Below are positions 8,313 to 16,628 of a stretch of DNA of 64,000 nucleotides, in pieces. The notes beneath the pieces were generated by a model that made no database searches, was not told the DNA's origin, and worked only from the letters and a program-made list of their open reading frames with translations. The stretch lies in assembly GCA_934699095.1 (NCBI GenBank), contig CAKUVI010000007.1:62001-126000 (forward strand), read 5' to 3'. The position numbers and the translations under genes are program-made. Position 1 is the first letter of the stretch. Each line of letters opens with the position of its first letter. Source of the DNA: an uncultured Bacteroidales bacterium (lineage in GTDB: Bacteria; Bacteroidota; Bacteroidia; Bacteroidales; WCHB1-69).

Positions 8313-11300
8313 CTATTTGTTACTAATTAAAAAGTGAAGTCTGTTGAAGACATTTGCCTCAGAAGTTCCACCGTCGAAATCCAAGAAGAGCAGGTTCACA
8401 TCAGGATATAGTTTTCTCATTTTCTTTTCTATACCTTTGGAGATGATGTGGTTAGATATGCAGGCAAAAGGTTGCAGACTGATGATATTTTTCACGCCAT
8501 CTTCAGCCAGAGAGGACATTTCTGCCGGAATCAGCCAGCCTTCGCCGAAGTTCGCAGCCATGTTGATGATTCTCGAGGCCAGTTTTGCTTCGTGAAACAT
8601 ATCAGCAAACGGTCTGTAGAATGGAAAGTCTTTGCACACATCATCGTATGATTGGGCATACTTGTAGATGACTTTATAAACAATATCTGTGAGGAACAAA
8701 GGCAAATCAACAGGTTTGATGTTGTTCTCCTTGTTGATATGACGGTTTACAAAGCTGTTTATGAAGAAGTTATAGATTGAAGGTGCTACAACTTCCACGC
8801 CTTGGTCGGCAAGCCAGTCGAGTACGTTAAGGTGCCCGAAAGTGTTGTATTTGATGTAGATTTCGCCCACAACCCCAACACGAGGCAATATTTTGTCGGT
8901 GTCAATGTTTTGGGAGAACTCTTCAACAGCCTGTTTAAGCAGGCGTTTCATGCCGCGGTAGTCTTTTGCCTCAATCAGTGGCAGAGAGAGGTCGATGTAC
9001 TTTTGATGAAGTTCTTTTGCTATTCCCTTTTTCTTCTCGCGCGGGCGTGAGGCGTAGTAGATGCGCGACAGGCAGTCGGCATACAGGAGTGTGCACATGG
9101 CGGGAATTGCAAGTTCTTTGGTGTTTATTACAAAACCGGGCTGTTCGTTGGCCAACGTGTTGCCCAAGGCCATCGACAGAACAGGTATGTTTTCAAAACC
9201 CGCAGCCACCATGGCTTTCTTGATGAGCATGATGTAGTTTGTGGCCCTGCATTGACCGCCTGTCTGGGTTATGATTACAGCCACGTCGTTGAGATCGTAT
9301 TTGCCGCTGCGCAAGGCTTTCAACAGGCTGCCCACCACGACAGTTGCCGGGTAGCAGACCTCGTTGTTGGCATACTGCAAACCCAGGTCAACGCACTCTT
9401 TGTCGCCGAGTGGCAGGTTGATCATGTTGTAGCCAGCCATTTTGAAGAATGTCGGGATGAATTCCGAGTAACCACCTGCAAAATATGGGGCAAGAATTGT
9501 CTTCTTTTTGTCGGCATCGCTGAATGGAGGAGTCGTGATGTAAGGCTTGTTGACCTTTTCTTGCTTGCTGAATTTCAGGCTCTCCACCATTGAACGGACG
9601 CGCAAGTGAAGAGAGCCAATGTTGTTCACGTCGTCAACTTTCAACAGAGTGAAACTCTTGCCTTTTCTGTCCAGAATGTCGTGAGTCTCGTCTATGATGA
9701 AGGCATCTGGTCCGCAGCCGAACGACGTGATCATCATGAAATGGACATTGTCCTGGCTGTTGGCCACATAGTGTGCGGCCTTGAATATTCTGTTCGGATA
9801 AGTCCACTGTGTGACGGCCATCAGTTCTTTGTAAACGTCAGTGTCTTCTTCACCAGCGATGAATTCAGTGACCACGTCAATTCCCATATCGGCTATGCAG
9901 TCTGAAATTTTGTGTTGTATGAGCGGGTCTGAATGATATGGGCGGCCTGCAAGAACCACCACCATACGGTTTTCCTTCTTGGCCTTCTGGACTATTTCGA
10001 CGGCCTCGGTATGGAGTTCTTCGATATATTCCCTTTGGGCAACCATGGCGGATTCAATGGCCACGTCTGCCGTTTTCCTGTCGATTCCCAAGGTCTTGAG
10101 GTATCTTCTGCAGCCTTCCCGCAGGAATTTCTCGTTGTTCATTGAGATGATAGGTGCGTCAGTGGGAATTCCGAAGCGCTCTTCTGTGTCAATGGCATTC
10201 CTTAAAACATCGGAATAGCCGGCGACGATAGGACAGTTGTAGCTGTTGCGGGCGTACTTGTCGGAAGGAGCCTCCATCACGATAAAAGGATAAAAGATAC
10301 GGTCAACGCCCTGTTTTGCGAGGTCGAACACATGGCCGTGCATCAACTTGGCCGGGAAACAGATATTCTCCGACATCACAGTATGGATACCTTTCTCGTA
10401 CTGTTTAACCGTTGAAGGGGACGAGAGAACTGTGCGAATGCCGCAGGCACGGAACATGGCATGCCAGAAGGGATAGAGCTCAAACATGCCAAGCGCACGC
10501 GGGATGCCGATCACAGGCTTTCCGTTGCTCTCGTTGAGCATCGGGCGCCTGAATAGCATCTTCAGGCGGCGGTGATGCTGGTTGTAGCCCTTGACCTTGA
10601 CTTCCGAATGGTTGGAGTATATCTTTTCGCAGTTGTTCCCTGAGTAGAATGTCTGTCCGTTGGAGAAATGGTATTCCAAAACTGTGCAATGGTTGGGGCA
10701 TCCCGGACAAACCTGCTGTTTGTTCTCAAACTGTTTGATGGAGAGAAGGTCGTCGAGCGTCAGGATCTTGGAGACCTCTTGCTCCATGGCATACAAGGCG
10801 CAGCCGTAAGCCCCCATGAGCTCCGGTATGTCGGAAAAGCGCACGTCCTTGCCTGTCATGATTTCAAGAGCTCTTACGACAGCAAGATTCTTGAAAGTAC
10901 CGCCCTGAACTACAATATAATTGCCAAGTTCTTCTATCTTTCTTAGTTTCAAGACTTTGAAAAGACAATTCTTGATGACGGAATATGCGAAACCGGCTGA
11001 AATGTCCTCTGCTGATGTGCCTTCGCGCATTGCCTGTTTCACTTTGGAGTTCATGAAGACGGTGCAGCGGGTGCCCAAGTCGTATGGTGCGTGGGCCTCG
11101 CAGGCTATTTGAGCGAAGTCGCTGACCTTGTAGCCGAGCATCTTTGCGAATGTCTCTATGAAAGATCCGCATCCGGAGGAGCAGGCTTCGTTGATTTCAA
11201 GGCGGCGGATGGTCTGGTTCTCCACAAAGATGGCCTTCATGTCCTGACCGCCGATGTCTAAGATAAAAGAGACGTTAGGCGACACCCGTTTTGCGCCGAG

Positions 11301-12548
11301 GTAGTGCGCCATAGTCTCAACAACACCGTGATGCAATCCGAAAGCGGTTTTCAACAGGTTTTCGCCGTAGCCGGTGACCGCACTGTTCATTATGTTGGGC
11401 TCGAAATCGTGTTCGCGGCATGTCTTGGCAAACAGCGACAGGGATTCTCTGAAAGTTTCGAAACTGTTGCCGTTGTTAGATCTGTAGTCGGAGAACAGAA
11501 GACGGCCCTCAGAATCGAGTGCCACGAATTTGGTGGTAGTGGAGCCCGAGTCGATGCCAATGTATATCTCGTTGTTTTTCAGTTCATCCCAAGATACTCG
11601 TGAGACGAAGAAGTTCTGTTTCTCTTTCTTCCATTTCTCGAAATGGGCGTTATCAGAGAAGAGAGGTTCGAGGCGGTTGGAGAGCAGTCTCGACTCGTCG
11701 CCCATGGAGTTGTCTTGAATAGTTTTGAGGAAAGAAGCTGCGGACAAAGGTTTTTCGCAGGCGTTGCGGGCCATGAGGGCAGCACCGTTTGCCGGCACCA
11801 CGCGCGCATCGGGCACCTGGACGCAGTCGTTCTCAGAGAGTTTGAGGTTCTCGAGGAACACTTGCTTCAATTTGGGCAGGAATGCGAAAGGTCCGCCGCA
11901 GAAGAACACCGGGGCTTCAACATCAACGCCGCGCGACAGCGTGCCTAAAACCTGGATGCATACTGCATGGAATACAGACAGGGCCACATCCGCCTTGCTG
12001 ACATTTCTGGCTAAAAGATTCTGTATGTCGGTCTTGGAGAAGACACCGCATCTCGATGCTATCGGATAAACACGCTGTGCTGTTTCTGCAAGATGGTTGA
12101 GTTCTTGAGTGTCAACATTGAGCAGACTTGCCGTCTGGTCTATGAACGCACCCGTGCCGCCTGCGCAGTTGCCGTTCATCCTTATGTCTGGCATTCGGTT
12201 TTTGTCGAAGAAAATCATCTTGCTGTCCTCACCGCCGATGTCGATGAAAGTGCGGGTCTGCGGAAACGAATCCTTGACCAAAGTGGCAGCTGCCACAACC
12301 TCCTGCACGAAAGGGAATCCCCACAAGTCGGCATAGCCCATGCCGACAGAACCTGTCACTGCTACCCTGATTTCGGCATCTGCAAAGCGTTCTGCAACAG
12401 GAGCCATCATGGCAGTGATGGTCTCCCTCACATTCATGTTGTGCCTGCGATAATCGGAAAATTCAATATTCAACGTCTCGGCATCCAATACCACGCATTT
12501 CACCGTGGTGGATCCTATATCTATACCAAGCAATATATCTCTTGACAT
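8313..12548 (-). CDS. Acyl-CoA dehydratase activase-like fusion protein, 1411 aa
   Basis: A very long fusion with two ASKHA/BadF-type ATPase domains. The first starts LLGIDIGSTTVKCVVLD with DIGGEDSKMIFF and NGNCAGGTGAFIDQTA. The second starts IYIGIDSGSTTTKFVALD near residue 330, with DIGGQDMKAIF and EACSSGCGSFIETFA. The Cys in each CAGGTG/CSSGCG motif matches the ligands that hold the bridging [4Fe-4S] cluster of 2-hydroxyacyl-CoA dehydratase activators. A DUF2229/HgdB-like portion follows (IGIPRALGMFELYPFWHAMF near 680). Known activators are about 260 aa and inject one electron into a partner dehydratase by ATP hydrolysis. The large fusions are widespread in anaerobes but their job is unsettled. 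No dehydratase subunit is adjacent. Own promoter at 12606-12613. Confidence 0.85.
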   Translation of the reverse strand: MSRDILLGIDIGSTTVKCVVLDAETLNIEFSDYRRHNMNVRETITAMMAPVAERFADAEIRVAVTGSVGMGYADLWGFPFVQEVVAAATLVKDSFPQTRTFIDIGGEDSKMIFFDKNRMPDIRMNGNCAGGTGAFIDQTASLLNVDTQELNHLAETAQRVYPIASRCGVFSKTDIQNLLARNVSKADVALSVFHAVCIQVLGTLSRGVDVEAPVFFCGGPFAFLPKLKQVFLENLKLSENDCVQVPDARVVPANGAALMARNACEKPLSAASFLKTIQDNSMGDESRLLSNRLEPLFSDNAHFEKWKKEKQNFFVSRVSWDELKNNEIYIGIDSGSTTTKFVALDSEGRLLFSDYRSNNGNSFETFRESLSLFAKTCREHDFEPNIMNSAVTGYGENLLKTAFGLHHGVVETMAHYLGAKRVSPNVSFILDIGGQDMKAIFVENQTIRRLEINEACSSGCGSFIETFAKMLGYKVSDFAQIACEAHAPYDLGTRCTVFMNSKVKQAMREGTSAEDISAGFAYSVIKNCLFKVLKLRKIEELGNYIVVQGGTFKNLAVVRALEIMTGKDVRFSDIPELMGAYGCALYAMEQEVSKILTLDDLLSIKQFENKQQVCPGCPNHCTVLEYHFSNGQTFYSGNNCEKIYSNHSEVKVKGYNQHHRRLKMLFRRPMLNESNGKPVIGIPRALGMFELYPFWHAMFRACGIRTVLSSPSTVKQYEKGIHTVMSENICFPAKLMHGHVFDLAKQGVDRIFYPFIVMEAPSDKYARNSYNCPIVAGYSDVLRNAIDTEERFGIPTDAPIISMNNEKFLREGCRRYLKTLGIDRKTADVAIESAMVAQREYIEELHTEAVEIVQKAKKENRMVVVLAGRPYHSDPLIQHKISDCIADMGIDVVTEFIAGEEDTDVYKELMAVTQWTYPNRIFKAAHYVANSQDNVHFMMITSFGCGPDAFIIDETHDILDRKGKSFTLLKVDDVNNIGSLHLRVRSMVESLKFSKQEKVNKPYITTPPFSDADKKKTILAPYFAGGYSEFIPTFFKMAGYNMINLPLGDKECVDLGLQYANNEVCYPATVVVGSLLKALRSGKYDLNDVAVIITQTGGQCRATNYIMLIKKAMVAAGFENIPVLSMALGNTLANEQPGFVINTKELAIPAMCTLLYADCLSRIYYASRPREKKKGIAKELHQKYIDLSLPLIEAKDYRGMKRLLKQAVEEFSQNIDTDKILPRVGVVGEIYIKYNTFGHLNVLDWLADQGVEVVAPSIYNFFINSFVNRHINKENNIKPVDLPLFLTDIVYKVIYKYAQSYDDVCKDFPFYRPFADMFHEAKLASRIINMAANFGEGWLIPAEMSSLAEDGVKNIISLQPFACISNHIISKGIEKKMRKLYPDVNLLFLDFDGGTSEANVFNRLHFLISNK

Positions 12549-12605
12549 ATATAATTACCTTACTTTCAATTAATTGCGTTTTAATCTAAAAAAATAATCA
12601 AACCG

Positions 12606-12613
12606 CAAAGATA
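12606..12613 (-). promoter_or_regulatory. Putative -7 box (TATCTTTG) for the activase fusion gene
   Basis: An exact TAnnTTTG match in the short gap between the activase start (12548) and the stop of the upstream gene (12624). The giant gene is therefore probably transcribed separately from the floA operon. Confidence 0.55.
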
Positions 12614-12623
12614 ATAAAAAAAA

Positions 12624-13394
12624 CTATATTTTCTTAACTCGTCCGTCTATAGTTGAGTTCACGCTTTGTCCTTTTGCATTCATTTCAGACAATTCGATAA
12701 CAAGAAAATCGCGGAAAGTGATTGTTGTGTAGTGAATTTTTTCATAATGAATGCCGTCTAAAAGGTGGTCGCCGCCGTCGGAGATGAAGTTCAGGGTCAC
12801 AAGGCTGTAAAGCTCATTGTCTTTGATTTCTTCATCATGCACCAAAATTCTTGTTGCTTTGCCATTTTGGAAAGTGATTTCAGCACCGGAGAAAGGGGCA
12901 TTGAACTTTTCGGAGAATCTGCCGAGGGCTTTTTTCAATTCGCTTCCCTTTAACAGGATGAAAGTCAGGTAATTGTCGAAAGGAGTTATTCTGTAGAGGT
13001 CACCCACAACCACATCTCCTGCGGGCATGGATGTCCTGATTCCGCCGAAATTCAGCAAAGACACATCGATTTTTGCGAACATTGTGTCGTTGGAGTATTT
13101 TGGAGATTCAGTGCGGAGAATGTCGGTCAGGAAATTAGACAATGGGCTTTGCGGGGCGTAGGACTCGAGCTCAGTGTCGCATCTGACCACCACAACTTGC
13201 ATGAGTTTCTCCATCTTATGGCGTTTGTGGTCGACATATTTTTTCAGATGCTTGTCGATTTTGGAGTCGTAGGATGAGTCGAGTCTGACCATTGAATAGT
13301 CATACAGAAACTTGGATTCAGAAACATTTTGAGCATGACTCAGGAAAGTCATGCTCAAAAATATGATTACGAACAGTTTACAAAATTTCATCAA
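12624..13394 (-). CDS. Exported 5'-nucleotidase C-terminal-domain protein
   Basis: A 256-residue protein with a cleavable signal peptide (MMKFCKLFVIIFLSMTFLSH, AQ). The rest matches only the C-terminal substrate-binding domain of UshA-type 5'-nucleotidases: SPLSNFLTDILR, LLNFGGIRTSMPAGDVVVGD, YRITPFDNYL and SDGGDHLL. The N-terminal metallophosphoesterase domain (DxH, GDxxD, GNH(E/D) motifs) is absent. Many Bacteroidetes split the enzyme over two adjacent genes, but the neighbour here is floA, not a metallophosphatase. On its own the domain should bind a nucleoside or nucleotide but not hydrolyse it. The start codon directly abuts the floA stop, so cotranscription is nearly certain. Confidence 0.85.
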   Translation of the reverse strand: MMKFCKLFVIIFLSMTFLSHAQNVSESKFLYDYSMVRLDSSYDSKIDKHLKKYVDHKRHKMEKLMQVVVVRCDTELESYAPQSPLSNFLTDILRTESPKYSNDTMFAKIDVSLLNFGGIRTSMPAGDVVVGDLYRITPFDNYLTFILLKGSELKKALGRFSEKFNAPFSGAEITFQNGKATRILVHDEEIKDNELYSLVTLNFISDGGDHLLDGIHYEKIHYTTITFRDFLVIELSEMNAKGQSVNSTIDGRVKKI

Positions 13395-14375
13395 CTATTT
13401 TTTTTGTGAATTTTGGCTGTTATGTCCCATTTTGCTAATGCCGTCGCGCATTTGGGTGTCGGCCTTGATGTTCTCGAGTTTATAGTAGTCCATAACGCCG
13501 AGGTTACCGCTTCTGAAGGCGTCGGCGAGGGCTTTAGGCACTTCTGCCTCGGCGAGGATCACTTGAGCGCGGGCTTCTTGGGCCTTGGCTTTCATTTCCT
13601 GTTCTTGGGCAACAGCCATGGCTCTGCGTTCTTCGGCCTTTGCCTGGGCTATGTTTTTATCGGCGTTGGCCTGGTCCATCTGCAACATGGCGCCGATGTT
13701 CTTGCCGACATCAACGTCGGCGATGTCGATTGAGAGGATTTCAAAGGCGGTGCCGGAGTCCAATCCTTTGGTCAGCACCAGTTTGGAAATCGAATCGGGG
13801 TTTTCGAGCACGGATTTGTGTGTGTCAGCTGAACCGATGGCAGACACAATACCCTCACCCACACGCGCGATGATTGTCTCTTCGCCGGCGCCGCCCACCA
13901 ATTGGCGGATGTTGGTGCGTACAGTCACACGGGCCTTCGCTATGAGCTGGATACCGTCTTTGGCGACAGCTGCGACGGGCGGTGTGTTGATGACTTTGGG
14001 GTTCACCGAGGTCTGGATGGCTTCTAACACGTTACGTCCTGCCAAGTCTATGGCGGTCGCAGCCTTGAAGTCAAGCGTTATGTTTGCCTTGTCGGCGGAT
14101 ATCAGGGCGTTGACCACGGGTTTGACGTGGCCGCCTGCCAAATAGTGGGCCTCCAGCTGGTCTCGGCTGATGTCGATGCCGGCCTTTGAGGCGGTGATCA
14201 TGGAGTTCACGATCATATCTGGCGGAACGCGGCGCCAACGCATGAGGATAAGCTGGATCAAGGATACATGCACTCCGTTGAGAATGGCAATGAACCACAA
14301 GCGCAATGGTACCATCCAGAAGAACAGTATCAGCAGCGCCAATACAATGATGATTGTGATAATTGTTTGAGTCAT
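13395..14375 (-). CDS. floA: Flotillin-like SPFH protein FloA
   Basis: A 326-residue membrane-associated scaffold. An N-terminal hydrophobic hairpin (about residues 3-48) precedes the SPFH/band-7 region, including RRVPPDMIVNSMITASKAGI and ARVTVRTNIRQLVGGAGEET. An Ala/Glu/Lys-rich coiled coil runs from about 235 to 285 (AQAKAEERRAMAVAQEQEMK), and a short tail ends the protein. Members (YqfA/FloA) organise functional membrane microdomains with NfeD partners. The partner nfeD is immediately upstream with a 12-base gap, and a 5'-nucleotidase-domain gene follows with no gap. The length is typical. Confidence 0.92.
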   Translation of the reverse strand: MTQTIITIIIVLALLILFFWMVPLRLWFIAILNGVHVSLIQLILMRWRRVPPDMIVNSMITASKAGIDISRDQLEAHYLAGGHVKPVVNALISADKANITLDFKAATAIDLAGRNVLEAIQTSVNPKVINTPPVAAVAKDGIQLIAKARVTVRTNIRQLVGGAGEETIIARVGEGIVSAIGSADTHKSVLENPDSISKLVLTKGLDSGTAFEILSIDIADVDVGKNIGAMLQMDQANADKNIAQAKAEERRAMAVAQEQEMKAKAQEARAQVILAEAEVPKALADAFRSGNLGVMDYYKLENIKADTQMRDGISKMGHNSQNSQKK

Positions 14376-14387
14376 AGTGATATAAAT

Positions 14388-14855
14388 TTATTGTTCTATC
14401 TCTGTTACAAATACTTTGCTGCCCTCAACCTTGCATATTTCTATAGGTTTGTTCTCCTCAACAAACCCTTGCACAGACACGACCTCGACCTCGTTGTCGC
14501 CGAACAGACCAGTCCCGGTAGGGGCAAGTCTTGATATCGAGACTCCCTTCAAGCCTTTTTGAAACTTGGATGAGTCGATTTCATTCATCTTGCTGTCTAT
14601 TTTGGTTTTAAGCTGCATTTTTCTCCATGTTTTGGTTCGCATCATCAAAATAAAGGAACCTATAGTAAGTATCGCGGTCAATATGAGTGTGAGAAATCCG
14701 ATGGTTGTTGTGTATTCGATGAATGCGCCTGCGACACCGCCAACCATGCAAAGCACGCCGATAATAGCAACCACGCCGCCGGGAATCACAAGGAAATCGA
14801 GGATCATAAGGAAGATTCCCAACAATATTAACAATACCAATGCCAAATATCCCAT
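14388..14855 (-). CDS. NfeD family membrane protein (short form)
   Basis: A 155-residue protein with three hydrophobic segments in its first 75 residues (YLALVLLILLGIFLMILDFL, then VVAIIGVLCMVGGVAGAFI, then TIGFLTLILTAILTIGSFIL). A C-terminal OB-fold-like domain follows with G-rich turns (RLAPTGTGLFGDNEVEVVSV, then EENKPIEICKVEGSKVFV). This is the short NfeD type that lacks the ClpP-like serine protease domain. It is the usual partner of FloA, encoded next. It is the first gene of the nfeD-floA-5'-nucleotidase-domain operon, preceded by a TATCTTTG box. Confidence 0.88.
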   Translation of the reverse strand: MGYLALVLLILLGIFLMILDFLVIPGGVVAIIGVLCMVGGVAGAFIEYTTTIGFLTLILTAILTIGSFILMMRTKTWRKMQLKTKIDSKMNEIDSSKFQKGLKGVSISRLAPTGTGLFGDNEVEVVSVQGFVEENKPIEICKVEGSKVFVTEIEQ

Positions 14856-14876
14856 AATAGATTAACTTTCAACTTG

Positions 14877-14884
14877 CAAAGATA
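14877..14884 (-). promoter_or_regulatory. Putative -7 box (TATCTTTG) for nfeD-floA operon
   Basis: An exact TAnnTTTG match on the minus strand, 22 bases upstream of the nfeD start codon. The predicted leader is only about 15 nt. Confidence 0.55.
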
Positions 14885-14911
14885 CTAATTTTATTATGTG
14901 CCACTGATAGG

Positions 14912-15835
14912 TTATTTGCTCATTTCAAGCATTTTTTGAATAGGAAGTAGAGCTTTTTGTCTAAGTTCTTCATCCATAACAAGTTCTGGTTCTTCGTTAA
15001 GAAGTGCGTCGTAGATATTCTGCAAATTATTCTTTTTCATGTTGACGCAGTCGTGTTTTGGATCGCCGTTGTAGAGGGTGTATAGTGTCTTGTCTGGGTT
15101 GCGTTTCTGCATTTCGTAAAGGATTCCGCTTTCGGTAACTACGATAAATTCCTTTTTGTCGCTTTCCGATATGTATTTGAGCATTGCTGCTGTAGAACCC
15201 ACGAAGTCAACGAGTTCAAGCATTTCCCTACGGCATTCCGGGTGAGCCACCACAACGGCGTCAGGATGGAGTTCCTTCATCTTGAGGAGTTGTTCTGTCT
15301 CGTAGTGGTCATGAACGGCGCAGGCTCCGTCCCAAAGAATCATCTCACGACCGGTCATCCTGTTTATGTAGTCGCCCAAATTCCCGTCGGGAACAAAGAC
15401 TATTTTCTCGTCTTGAGGAAGTTGATTGACAAGTTTGAGGGCATTCCCGGAGGTCACGATCAAGTCTGAAAGAGCCTTCACGGCGGCGCTGCAGTTCACG
15501 TACGACAGGACTTTATGGTCGGGGTGCGATGCTTTGAAGGCAGCCAGTTTTTCTGCGGCGCAGCTGTCTGCGAGGACGCAGCCCGCATGCATGTCAGGCA
15601 CGAGCACCTTTCGGGTGGGGTTGAGTATTTTGGCGGTTTCAGCCATGAAATGCACGCCGGCGAAGAGGATGATGTCGGCTTCAGCTGCGGCGGCCTTCTG
15701 CGCCAGGCCCAAGCTGTCGCCAACAAAATCGGCAACTTCCTGCACCTCTGGCAATGTATAGTAATGCGCTAATATGATAGCATTTTTCTCTTGTTTCAGT
15801 CTGCTGATTTCAGCTTTTAGGTAATTGTTGTCCAT
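14912..15835 (-). CDS. nadA: Quinolinate synthase NadA
   Basis: Condenses iminoaspartate with dihydroxyacetone phosphate to quinolinate in NAD synthesis. It carries an oxygen-sensitive [4Fe-4S] cluster. Visible motifs: ILAHYYTLPEVQEVADFVGD at the N-terminus, HFMAETAKILNP, and three likely cluster ligands in MHAGCVLADSC, WDGACAVHDHYE and DPKHDCVNMKKNN. Length from this start is 307 aa, as expected. An in-frame ATG exists at 15910, but it lies upstream of the TAATTTTG box at 15872-15879. The ATG at 15835 (MDNNYLKAEISRLKQEK) is therefore chosen. nadB and nadC are not in the window. Confidence 0.93.
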   Translation of the reverse strand: MDNNYLKAEISRLKQEKNAIILAHYYTLPEVQEVADFVGDSLGLAQKAAAAEADIILFAGVHFMAETAKILNPTRKVLVPDMHAGCVLADSCAAEKLAAFKASHPDHKVLSYVNCSAAVKALSDLIVTSGNALKLVNQLPQDEKIVFVPDGNLGDYINRMTGREMILWDGACAVHDHYETEQLLKMKELHPDAVVVAHPECRREMLELVDFVGSTAAMLKYISESDKKEFIVVTESGILYEMQKRNPDKTLYTLYNGDPKHDCVNMKKNNLQNIYDALLNEEPELVMDEELRQKALLPIQKMLEMSK

Positions 15836-15871
15836 TATATCCCTTAATATTGTTACAGTCAATTCAAAGTG

Positions 15872-15879
15872 CAAAATTA
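15872..15879 (-). promoter_or_regulatory. Putative -7 box (TAATTTTG) for nadA
   Basis: A TAnnTTTG match on the minus strand 36 bases upstream of the nadA ATG at 15835. It supports that start. Confidence 0.5.
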
Positions 15880-16067
15880 CAAACTTTTCTTGATAATCGG
15901 ATGATGTCATTCGTTATTTTTTTAGTCATTTTCGCTGCCAGCATTTTTATGATTGTTACATTACTAATATTGTAATAGGAAAAACGTAGGTTTTTGAGCA
16001 GCAATATTTGTGGAGACAACTGCGTCCCGCGGTTGCGACATGCGTGGGTTATGTCAAGCGTTTTTAT

Positions 16068-16095
16068 GTTACTTTTTTCTTGATAAAAAAGTAAC
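16068..16095. repeat. Perfect hairpin GTTACTTTTTT/AAAAAAGTAAC
   Basis: Arms 16068-16078 and 16085-16095 are perfectly complementary (11 bp) around a six-base loop CTTGAT. It directly precedes the larger nested inverted repeat and may belong to the same repeated element. Confidence 0.75.
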
Positions 16096-16106
16096 CAAAA
16101 AATCAA

Positions 16107-16294
16107 GCCGACATTAAATCCAACCCGCTCTGTCGGAACCTAACAACAGCGGCAGAGGTGTATAAAATGCAAACGGCTTGTTACGAACCGAGCAGTGTGC
16201 GCGGGCGATTTGCATTTTATAAACGCAAGCGCCTCTGCACACTGTTGTAACGCTTCCGCCATTCACGGCGACCCCGCCCCCTCCCAATGTCGGC
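16107..16294. repeat. 188-bp nested inverted-repeat element
   Basis: Five complementary blocks nest in order around one centre. GCCGACATT 16107-16115 pairs with 16286-16294. CGGAA 16134-16138 pairs with 16254-16258. ACAACAG 16143-16149 pairs with CTGTTGT 16242-16248. CAGAGG 16153-16158 pairs with 16232-16237. TATAAAATGCAAA 16161-16173 pairs with 16209-16221. The blocks are separated by unpaired bulges, and the apical 35 bases contain smaller CGG/CCG pairing. No coding frame accounts for this. It could be a long imperfect palindromic repeat of the MITE kind or a structured RNA. Confidence 0.75.
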
Positions 16295-16368
16295 CTACCC
16301 AGCCCACGTGCGTGATAACTTGCAAACTCTCCGAAGAAGAGCTAAAACCGCGCATAAGAAATAAATTA

Positions 16369-16447
16369 ATCCCCGTTAGGGGATAAAGCCCGGTAGGACG
16401 GAAAAGATTCCCCCCCCCCCGTCAATATTCAATCCCCTTCAGGGGAT
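16369..16447. repeat. Two ATCCCC/GGGGAT hairpins flanking an 11-C homopolymer
   Basis: 16369-16384 (loop GTTA) and 16432-16447 (loop TTCA) share the same six-base arms. Between them is a run of eleven C at 16410-16420. No gene overlaps. Confidence 0.65.
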
Positions 16448-16582
16448 CCCCAATCAATCAATAAATCCCCCTTCATAGTCATCTGCCAGCTTAACAAAAA
16501 CCTGCGTTTTTGTTACAATGGTTTTATTGGTGATATTGATAAACTGAGCCAAAGGGTAGGCTGTGACAAAAATGCAAAAAAA

Positions 16583-16604
16583 AGCGCGCCGTATTTGGCG
16601 CGCT
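16583..16604 (-). terminator. Intrinsic terminator of ppdK
   Basis: On the minus strand AGCGCGCC, loop AAATAC, GGCGCGCT is followed by a T run. It begins 25 bases after the ppdK stop codon. Confidence 0.85.
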
Positions 16605-16628
16605 CTGGTATTATAAGAGGTTAGAACA

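Larger units (their letters stand above)
15911..16628. other. Non-coding region between nadA and ppdK with multiple inverted repeats
   Basis: No credible gene lies in these 718 bases. From left to right: a CAACTGCGTCCCGCGGTTG element (16017-16035) like that at 6678; a perfect 11-bp hairpin (16068-16095); a nested inverted-repeat element (16107-16294); two ATCCCC/GGGGAT hairpins (16369-16384 and 16432-16447) flanking an 11-C homopolymer (16410-16420); and the ppdK terminator (16583-16604). Confidence 0.75.

Noticed and set aside
15864..16106. 80-codon minus-strand frame upstream of nadA
   Set aside because: It overlaps the nadA promoter and a hairpin repeat, and has no homology features.
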